Part shown: piece by piece, positions 56,335 through 64,000 of the stretch
Numbering within the stretch: position 1 is the stretch's first letter
Layout of the letters: every line of letters begins with the position of its first letter
Assembly (NCBI RefSeq): GCF_033118175.1
Contig: NC_083698.1
Span: forward strand, 71,951,001 to 72,015,000
Source of the DNA: Dama dama
Taxonomy: Eukaryota; Chordata; Mammalia; Artiodactyla; Cervidae
Reading direction: 5' to 3'
DNA: 64,000 nucleotides
The notes under the pieces: generated by a model
Database searches by the model: none
What the model was told of the DNA's origin: nothing
Seen by the model: the letters and a program-made list of their open reading frames with translations, nothing else
Program-made: the position numbers and the translations under genes

Positions 56335-56543
56335 ATGTGCCTGCGTGCTCAGCCAGTAGCATTCGACTCTTTGTGACACTATAGACTATAGACTGCCAGG
56401 CTCCTTTCTCCATGGGATTTCCCAGGCAAGAATACTGGAGTGGGTCGCCATTTCCTCCTCCAGGGGATATTCCTGACCCAGGGATCGTACCTGCATCTCC
56501 TGCATTGTAGGTGGATTCTTTATGGCTGAGCCATTGGGGAAGC
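56335..56543 (-). mobile_element. Bov-tA SINE, complete
   Basis: Antisense Bov-tA. The tail is at the left ('gtgctcagccagtagcattc') and the tRNA-like head at the right ('gattctttatggctgagcca', 'ttggggaagc'). A perfect 11-base target-site duplication, ccatagattct, lies at 56324-56334 and 56544-56554. Confidence 0.96.
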
Positions 56544-56554
56544 CCATAGATTCT

Positions 56555-59500
56555 GATAACTCAGCATTTTGGGGAAAATTAGTGTATGTTAAAACTATTG
56601 ACCAAGGCAAGTGGATTCACCAATAAATGGGACATTTCATGGGCTGCAAGTTTGCAGAGTCTGAATCAGAACAACGGTGGGAAAACTCCTTATCTCTTTT
56701 TTTCTATAGAATGCAGAACATAAAGCAAGACAGAGTTCTGAGGAAGTACCAGATACAAAGTCACTCACCTGAGGAACTAACCCAAAGGTGTGGTTCAGAG
56801 AGGGCAGGTTTGAACTGGAGCCAAAGGCACTAAATAAGAGAAAAGAAATGGAAAGGGAATGGGAGCGTTGCAGGAAGAAGGCTGGGATCAGAGAGGAGTC
56901 ACATGACAGGATGCTACATAGCAGTCACAGTCTCAGGAGTGGATGGTGAGCTCTCAGGCTGAGGTCTCAGGATGCATCCACACCAGTAACTAGCATCGCT
57001 TAGAACGAGGCTTAGGGTGGAGGACATGCATATCCCACGGCAAAGCGTGTGCATCTCCAGGCATGCCACCAAGAACAAGTGTCACAAATGCACATCTAGG
57101 GACATGATCTGTATAAGCAAGACAGGAAACCGCCTCAGTGTCCCTCTGTGGTGGGGAGGATACAATATTGACACATATACATACAACTGGGTGATCTATT
57201 ATTGAAAAGTGAATGAAGGTGTGTCACCATAGTTGACTCTAAAGTAATTAATGTTGAAGGGTAGATCTTGGCACATAGAAAACATACAGTAAGATATGAT
57301 TTATTGATGGGAAAAAAAAAACAGAGAAAACTGCAAAACTAAACTATCTATGGCTTAGAAATGTATACAAATGAGATGGATATGTTTTTAAAAGAATGAA
57401 AAGGATTAACACAAAATCCAAGATGGTAGCTAACTCTTGGGGTCAGAGGCATCCAGAAGAGTTTCAAAGACGCCATTAGTGATGAAGGAATGTTGCTGGT
57501 CTTTTAACTATGAACATAGGTCACATTCTTTCTTTTATATGAATCCTATATTTCACTGCAATGTAAAAAAAGAGAAAAGAAAACTGGGAGAGCTCTCTGG
57601 TTAATACCCAAATGCTCTTCTCCCCATGTTTAAGTAATACTTTCAACTTTTCTATTCACTTCTGTGTGCCATGCAAATAAAAAGAGAAATAATGATTTGT
57701 AAAAGAAAACTATTTAGAGTGATCATGCAGAGGGAGGCCTGTGTTGCACCACCTTCTTCCTGTCCAAGAACGTTTTCCCCCAGGGGCACCTCACTGTCCT
57801 CCATTTCCATGAGTCCAGAGCCTGGAACAGTAAGCAGTTTTGAAGAAACCACATGATCTTTATTCTCCCTAGAGATGAAAATCTCTCAAAGGGGCAAAAT
57901 TGAGCCTTACTGTATGATTTTGGAGGAGAGATGAGCAGGGAAGGGCATCTTAGAATGAGAGCAAAAGCATGGAAGCTGCCAGGGAGCTATTCATGTCTCC
58001 TGGAACTTCTTCCCTGGCTGCATCCCCATCACTTGTGAGTGAGACATTGCTTGTTCAAAAACAACCAGCTCTTCAAGTCCTGAAGCAAGAGCAGTGACAG
58101 GAGCAGGAGCCGGGAAGAACAAGGACATTCCAGCCAGTGTGATGGTGTGCAACTTGGTGACGACCGAGCCTCAATCCTGAAAATGTGCCTTGTGATGTGA
58201 GGACGTGGGGAGTGCAGGTATGCATGCCCCAGTCACTGCTGCAGCCACAGTTCTGTCACAGTTCTGGGTTCTGTCGCTCCTAGGCTAGCAGGGTGGGGTA
58301 CAGAGCTCTTCCTTTACCTTTCCATATGCCTAAAGCAAAAACACTTCATTCCTGGGCCATATAATTACCTTTGGTCACTGATGATGGATGATCCTTATAA
58401 GGTGAGCACAGATCATGGATCATTCCTATAAAGTGAGCACCCTGGGGACAGACAGGAACCATTCCAGTCAGACAGAGCCAGGCTGCACTCTGCCATGAGC
58501 CATTCCTACCCAAGGCTCAGCTGTTCTCCCTCCCTTAGCTTGTGAGATTTTCATTTATTTGAAGAAGGAGAAAAATAAACTGTCTCACATCCTTTGAAAT
58601 CTTACAGGGCTTCATACTCTTGAGTATAAACACCCCACATTGGCTGTGTCTGTCTGTTTTGACAGTGTCCTCCCCAGGGAATCAAGCCTCTTGGCTGGTT
58701 AGGGAATGTGCGCTATGGTCCAAGGAGAGAAATTCAGTGATGCATGAAAGGGAAACAGAGAAAACCCTCTACAACTTGAAAATATGACAAATATTAATAG
58801 CCTAAATCCAAATTAGAACTTGATCCCCATGAATTACTCATGGATTCTCCAGCCTGATGGATGTCAGTCTTCCTCCTTAACAACCACACAGATCCCCCAG
58901 ACAAAACGTTCACTCTCATTTTCTCGTGGGATTCGTGTATCTGGAAATCAGAGACTATCAGAGCCTGAGAGACACTGTGAGGATGTCTAATTTTCCACCA
59001 ATGCCACACGTGCCTTTGCACTGTGATGTTGTGACACTTTCTCCAGGCTCACGTCCCAGGAGAAGTGAGGACTAAGGAGAGATAGGATGGAAAGAGCCAG
59101 GACCACACATGCAGGACAGGTTTACTCCTCAGCTCTCTGTGATCACACCTCACATTCAATTTTGCTTGAATAAATAATTTTGTAACTCAAGGTGGTTTTG
59201 AAAACCACACATCTCATAAAGACTTTCCAATGCAAATAGAAGCCAAATGAGATTTCCCCAGGATCTATCTATCCAAGTGAGTGGCAGATGGCCAAAGGGT
59301 GTCACAAACAGTGGTCTAGTGTTCTCTGAAAGTACCATGCTATCAAGGTTACCCTATTAGCCATGGCCTTTCTACTCAGATGACAAATACCAGGGATCAG
59401 ATGTAATTCTACACACTTGTCTAGGCCTGCCTGATCACCAGGAAGAGGGTAAGGAGTTTGGTTCATCAGCCTGACTATTTGGCAAGGGAATTTTCTGGGA

Positions 59501-60380
59501 CCAGTAAAACCCCATCCTCATAATGTCTACCTCATAGATGCCTGGAGATATAGCACTGCAAAGTCTTGCCATTGTCACACACTGACTGAGCCTGAATGCT
59601 CCGGAGACAAGCATCCTAATAGCCTGCAGTCTTCATGATGCTCTGACCAGATACGGAATATTTATGGAATGACCAGATATGGAATATTCCAGATATGGAA
59701 TATTTCCCTGTGATTTATGGATGCAGCTATTCTCCTTCTTCTCCTCCCCAAACCCTATGGGGTAAAGGCAAACAGTCCAGGTGAGTGGTGCACACAAGGC
59801 CTGTTTGCATTAGAGCTGAAAAGCAACAAACTGAGGGAAAACTCCAGTGTTTTATAATGGACTAGAAATCAGCTGCCCTCAGGCCTTGGGGAGACGTCGT
59901 ATTTGACACTGAACAGTAGGCCTTCCCTTCGCTTCAGGGGCAGCAATCTCTATCTTCCCAGGCTGTTTCCCCTATGCACTGCCTTAAAGAGACAGTCCCA
60001 ACAAAAGCTATGCGTGCTCACAAGATGAACAGAAGCGTGGGCAACCCCTGCCCTGTGAAGGTGTTTCCTAGCAACTAAATTTGAGAATTAGAGATTTCAA
60101 CAGTTTTACTGCATGTTTCCTTTGTACCTAACCATTTCACAACTTCTGGAGTCTTAGCGATTCAATTGCAGTTTGCAGCTTGACCAGAAACACCACAGAT
60201 ACTTTCTCAGTGTGTGTTTGATTGATTGCAGGCAGTCAGGGTTGGGGTGGGAACATCCCTTCACTCATTTGCAAGTGTTATGGATATGGCCATGTAATTT
60301 CAGGTACTTACTGAAATACACAAGCTCAACATGAATTCAGCCATCCCTCTAACCGTGTATTCCATGTTTAAAAACGTCCC
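56555..60380. other. Longest unique stretch, no gene seen
   Basis: About 3.8 kb without a nameable repeat. Small open frames occur on both strands (56627-56833, 57652-57856, 58794-59021, 59156-59338), none with recognisable protein features. Two small tandem duplications are present (58384-58440 and 59645-59704). It could hold regulatory DNA, but the sequence alone does not show it. Confidence 0.45.
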
Positions 60381-60530
60381 TGGGGAACATAAACAGGGTT
60401 AGCTTCACAGTTGTTGCTGTCAATCATTTGACCTTAGTAAAGTACTCCAACAGGCTTCATCATATCAAGGTTTTACAGCAAAGCCCCTGTGAAAATACTG
60501 TTTCTACCTGTTTGGCTTGGGTCTGGGCAG
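60381..60530 (+). repeat. 150-base unrecognised repeat, copy A
   Basis: Exactly 150 bases, starting tggggaacataaacaggg and ending ttgggtctgggcag. A perfect 8-base direct repeat, aacgtccc, bounds it at 60373-60380 and 60531-60538. A second copy in the same orientation starts at 62482 and aligns without gaps at about 135 of 150 positions. No terminal inverted repeats, poly(A) or tRNA-like head are visible. The open frame across it (60428-60853) reads on into unrelated DNA and is probably chance. I do not recognise the family. Confidence 0.8.
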
Positions 60531-60538
60531 AACGTCCC

Positions 60539-61154
60539 AATGTTTACCTATTCCAGCATTCTGAGTATTTCAGGAAGGAAGTTCATGCAGTTGGTAAAGT
60601 TTGTCTTTTAGGCCATAATTTAAATATTAAAACAGAATGGGACAATCTTCTTTGTTTTTCTACTTCATTAAACAAAAAAAATTGGCAGGGTAGGCTGGAA
60701 GGACAGGGGTACAGACATTTTGTAAGTGTTTTGTGCCAAGCTGGGAGAGGATCAAATAATTTTGTTGCATTTGATTTCTTTTTCCCACTTGTAAGAAGCA
60801 AACAAACAAACAAACAAAAAATCATAGCACACTTTGTGCTGTATCTTTTCTAATTCAAAAATAATTTGTTTCTTTTCTTGTTTTGTGGAAGCTATCCGTG
60901 GTTCCACATGTTTGGGGGCTGTGTCACTTGTAATTTCCCAGGCCACACTGAAGAAAGAAGCACATGATTAACTTAAAGCATGATGGAAAATGTTCTAACC
61001 CATGGGCCAACATGGGGTACTTTTGATGAACTCAAACAAGTTAATTTCTTATAATCAGAGCCAACCATGGATGGGTCAGTTTTGACTCCTGCAATTAGCC
61101 AGGTGGATTATTCTGGACAAGGTTACTGTCCTAGAATGCAATCATGCCCACCTG
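60539..61154. other. No gene seen
   Basis: Unique sequence. It contains a short (caaa)n run at 60800-60820. The plus open frame at 60428-60853 and the minus frames here are unsupported. Confidence 0.5.
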
Positions 61155-61163
61155 TCTCAGGTT

Positions 61164-61533
61164 CAGTTCAGTTCAGTCATTCAGTCGTGTCCGACTCTTT
61201 GTGATCTCATGAACCGCAGCACGCCAGGTCTCCTTGTCCATCACCAACTCCCAGAGTCCACCCAAACCCGTGTCCATCGAGTTGGTGATACCACCCAACC
61301 ATCTCATCCTCTGTCGTCCCCTTCTCCTCCTGCCCTCAATCTTTCCCAGCATCAGGTTCTTTTCAAATGAGTCAGCTCTTTTTATCAGGTGGCCAAAGTA
61401 TTGGAGTTTCAGCTTCAACATCTATCCCACCAATGAACACCCTGTGCTAGGTATTCACAGCAGAAATCAAATGCAACATAGGACTGATCTCCTTTAGGAT
61501 GGACTGGTTGGATCTCCTTGAAGTCCAAGGGAC
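61164..61533 (-). mobile_element. BovB (RTE) LINE 3' end with a 37-base inserted stretch
   Basis: Antisense BovB 3' end with the gttcagttcagttcag tail at the left. The usual order ('tccatcaccaactcccagag', 'catcctctgtcgtccccttc', 'ggtggccaaagtattggagt') is broken at 61443-61479 by 37 bases foreign to BovB, after which 'aggactgatctcctttagga' continues in register. Target-site duplications tctcaggtt (61155-61163) and tcttaggtt (61534-61542) differ in one base. Confidence 0.92.
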
Positions 61534-61769
61534 TCTTAGGTTGGCATAGTGCTATTTCTGCCCTGAAGAGAGTGACTTCAGGAAGCAGCAGTGTTTTGTT
61601 GGCACACATCCAGATGTGCCTTAAGGAAAGATCCCACCTCCTGGCCCCAGTAATGACCTGTAATTTCCTGATGGCCTGACCATCTGCATCTCATTCAGAT
61701 TTATAAAAATTCATTTTCTGCTGATGTTTTTGTCCATCCGCCATTGTACTCCAACTTTTGTGCTTTTGT

Positions 61770-61994
61770 GTATGTGTGTGTGCCAAGTTGCACAGTTGTG
61801 GCTGACTCTGTGACGCCATGGACTGGAAACTACCAGGCTTCTCTGTCCATGGAATTTTCCAGGCAAGAATACTGGAGTGGGTTGTCATTTCCTACTGCAG
61901 GGGATTTTCCCAGCTCAGGGATCGAACCCACATCTTTTGTGTCTCCCACATTGGCAGACAGATTCATTATCATTAGCGCCACCTGGGAAGCCCC
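61770..61994 (-). mobile_element. Bov-tA SINE, complete
   Basis: Antisense Bov-tA with a (tg)n tail at the left (61770-61782), body 'gtccatggaattttccaggc', and the tRNA-like head at the right ('gcgccacctgggaagcccc'). Only 60 bases separate it from the next, similarly oriented Bov-tA. Confidence 0.94.
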
Positions 61995-62053
61995 TTACCT
62001 GCACTGTTCAATCCTGTAACTGGAATACCCAGCACAGGACCTTGCATATAGCA

Positions 62054-62267
62054 TGGTGGTGGTGGTTTAGTCGCTAAGTCGTATCTGACTCTTGCGACCC
62101 CATGGACTGAAGCTCACCAGGCTCCTCTGTCCATGGGATTTTCCATGCAAGAATGCTGGAGTAGATTGCCATTTCCTTCTCCAGGGGATCTTCCCAGCCC
62201 AGGAGTCAAACCCAGGTCTCCTGCATTGCAGGCAGATTTTTTACCGACTGAGCTATGAAGGAAGCCC
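62054..62267 (-). mobile_element. Bov-tA SINE, complete
   Basis: Antisense Bov-tA with a (tgg)n tail at the left (62054-62066), body 'tgtccatgggattttccatg', and the head at the right ('gactgagctatgaaggaagc'). Short flanking repeats catatag (62045) and catatatag (62267) are a likely target duplication. Confidence 0.94.
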
Positions 62268-62481
62268 ATATATAGTGTAGTTATTAACAATTTGCAATAC
62301 AAATGAATAGTATTAACCATTCCTATATTAATTAAGGTTTAGAGTGCCATTTACTGTATCCATATTTACAATTTAAGCTTCCCATAAACAAGACACTTTT
62401 AAAGTTTAAGTGAATATCTTTGGAAGCCATATCATCAAATATTGTGCTGTATTTAAACGATAAATGTATGTTGTTATATTA

Positions 62482-62631
62482 TGGGGAACATAAACATGGT
62501 TAGCTTCACAACTGCTGTCATCAATCATCTGACCTTAGTAAAGTACTCCAACAGGCTTCATCATATCAAGGTTTTCCAGCAAAGCCCCTGTGAAAATAGT
62601 GTTTCTATGTGTTTGGCTTGGGTCTGGCGTG
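62482..62631 (+). repeat. 150-base unrecognised repeat, copy B
   Basis: The direct-repeat partner of 60381-60530, about 2.1 kb downstream in the same orientation and about 90% identical without gaps. It starts tggggaacataaacatgg. Its last bases run straight into a mariner-type palindrome. If both are taken together (62482-62720), the outer flanks ttatatta (62474-62481) and ttatacta (62721-62728) match in 7 of 8 positions. The plus open frame 62481-62681 is a by-product. Confidence 0.8.
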
Positions 62632-62706
62632 ACCAAAAAGTTCATTTGGGTTTTCCTGTCACATCGTATGGAAAAACCTGAACAAACATTTTGGCCGACC
62701 CAAAAT
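62618..62706. mobile_element. Mariner-derived palindromic MITE
   Basis: 'gaccaaaaagttcatttggg' and, about 20 bases on, its imperfect complement ending 'acattttggccgaccc' form a near-palindrome. It resembles the small bovine mariner-derived repeats that begin with ttgggttggccaaaaagttc. The left arm overlaps the last bases of the 150-base repeat ('ttgggtctgg'). Confidence 0.7.
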
Positions 62707-62728
62707 TTTAGAATAATCATTTATACTA

Positions 62729-64000
62729 AGAAAAAAGAATTACTCTTTAAGAGGGTAGCATCTTGTTTGTTTCTAACAACTAAAGAAAAGCAAGGCAGAT
62801 ACAATTACTCCCATGTACATGAGAGGACATTTTGATTTCAAGAAACAAAAACTGGTCTCTAAATCATAAAACTGGAAAACCATTAGCTCAGAGAACAAAA
62901 TTGTCTAGGTGGCTTCATCTGAGTTGTGACCCAGAACTCAAAGAAAGTTAGTAAGACCCACGTTCTCCTCTTCCTCATTGTCTCCATTCCCTTTCCTCAA
63001 GGTTGGCTGCAACTTTAGACGGGCCCTGCTCTCATGATTATAAAGTGACTGCCAATAGCCGCTGGGACTACAGCCTCCCAACTTCATATGGGAAGTGGGC
63101 GAGGAACCTCTTCCCTTCCAGAAATGCAGTATACCTCTACTCATACCTCATTGATCCTAACTGGCACTGTGCCCATCCCAGAACCCTCCCTGTGGCCAAC
63201 AGAGGAAATAAAGTGAACTTGGAGCTGGGAAAGAGGCAGTCTCAACCAAACTGTAAAATTTAGCACAAGGAATTAATTGGTGGTTCCTCCAAAGCAAAAT
63301 CTTGCTAGTGTTACCAACAGGATGCAGAATAGCTATTGTTCATAATAAAACAACAAATAATGACCACAAGTACTGGCCTAGTGTATAGACTATAAGATTG
63401 GTATTTAGAGCTGTTAAGAAAGTTGCCTAAAGCCATAGATCTCCTGGGTGTATGAGTTTGTATTTGTAATAAATTAATTACAGCTGTTTCTTTGCCTGAT
63501 GATTATTTAATAAGCAATCTATGGGCAAGGCAACCCAGGGTATAAGTAATTGCTGAGGATTAGGAGGAGGAAGGATGATGGGAGAAGACAGGTCCAAAGG
63601 TTGATTTCCCCTACAGTCTATTGCCCTGAACTTAGGTTCTAACCAGCTTGCTTCCCACGGCAGCCTTTGTGGGACAGTCTGTGTCTGTTCCCATGTGAGG
63701 ATACAGCAAGAAAATGTCATCTATGAATATGGAAAAGTGCTCTCGTGAGACAGGAAATGTGCTGGCACCTTGAGCTTGGACTTCCAGCCTCTGTGACTGT
63801 GGGAAATAAATGTTGCTTATAAACCACTCAGTCTATAGTACTTTGTTAGCAATCTACCAACCAATAAGACAACCAACAAATCCATCTTTTTTTTTCTTGA
63901 CTTGAGGTCAATGGAGAAATAATTTATAAGCCAAAAGACAACTGTCAACATGATCTATAACTACAGCAAACAACTGAAGAATTTTTTCTTTGGTATTCCT
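62729..64000. other. No gene seen
   Basis: About 1.3 kb of unique sequence to the window end. Open frames 63003-63263 (plus) and 63478-63720 (minus) have no recognised homologue. A T-run lies near 63885-63896. Confidence 0.45.

Noticed and set aside
60373..60538. Copy A of the 150-base repeat as a standard hAT MITE
   Set aside because: The 8-base duplication fits, but the ends tggggaacat and gtctgggcag are not inverted repeats and lack the CAGGG-type start, so I did not assign it to hAT.
60428..60853. 141-codon open frame starting in the 150-base repeat
   Set aside because: The first 35 or so codons are shared with copy B, but the frames then diverge into unrelated DNA. There is no sign of selection on the amino acids.
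63003..63263. 86-codon plus-strand open frame near the window end
   Set aside because: It begins in ordinary unique DNA and reads like translated non-coding sequence. I could not connect it with any protein family.

Overview
This window looks like a stretch of intergenic or deep intronic DNA from a ruminant, most likely a bovid. The evidence is the repeat content: BovB (RTE-type) LINE copies, Bov-tA and Bov-A2 SINEs, CHR-type SINEs, ruminant-style L1 3' ends and an Hsmar1-like mariner. Bov-tA, Bov-A2 and the (agttc)n-tailed BovB copies occur together only in ruminants. The species cannot be settled from the sequence alone. I find no intact protein-coding gene, no rRNA or tRNA gene, no CRISPR array and no bacterial-type operon. 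The open reading frames longer than 60 codons that I can explain lie inside transposable elements or one processed pseudogene. The others show no recognisable protein.

Layout. 1-4.4 kb: unique AT-rich DNA with a Bov-tA, and a BovB inserted into an L1 3' end. 4.4-8.76 kb: one old plus-strand L1 cut by four SINEs, followed by an LTR-like unit. 9.4-13.7 kb: two BovB copies, a Bov-tA piece and a CHR SINE. 14.5-17.9 kb: an antisense ancient L1 split by an LTR and a Bov-tA. 18.5-20.7 kb: degraded L1 pieces. 21.6-25.5 kb: a BovB 3' end, then a nearly full-length BovB on the minus strand with a damaged reverse transcriptase motif. 26-34 kb: MIR, CHR and Bov-tA SINEs and an AT-rich block. 34.6-38.3 kb: a BovB, two MaLR (MLT1-like) LTRs and antisense L1 DNA. 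38.9-42.2 kb: SINEs and older BovB pieces. 42.2-46.3 kb: a ruminant L1 carrying a Bov-tA and a processed CCDC50 pseudogene. 47.6-49.1 kb: an L1 3' end, then a hAT-type fossil split by a twin-primed L1. 52.0-53.9 kb: a mariner element split by a young L1 3' end. 49.1-52.0 and 56.6-60.4 kb are the longest stretches without a recognised repeat. 60.4-62.7 kb: BovB and Bov-tA copies plus two 150-base copies of an unrecognised repeat.

How the parts relate. There is no pathway here. The biology is nested retrotransposition, and many insertions are clean enough to date relative to their hosts through target-site duplications (TSDs). The strongest cases are the BovB at 2658 (14 bp, perfect), the BovB at 13181 (12 bp, perfect), the Bov-tA at 44726 (10 bp, perfect), the Bov-tA at 56335 (11 bp, perfect), the CCDC50 retrocopy at 45163 (13 of 14), the inverted L1 at 48394 (14 of 15) and the MaLR LTR at 35474 (5 bp, perfect).

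The observations most worth a second look are: the 150-base repeat pair at 60381 and 62482, one copy bounded by a perfect 8-base direct repeat; the CCDC50 retrocopy, which kept a CpG-dense 5' leader but lost most of its coding region; and the L1 at 48394, which combines a twin-priming inversion with priming from inside ORF2 and no poly(A). All coordinates were read by eye, so edges without a stated TSD may be off by about 5 to 30 bases, and more for the oldest fossils.
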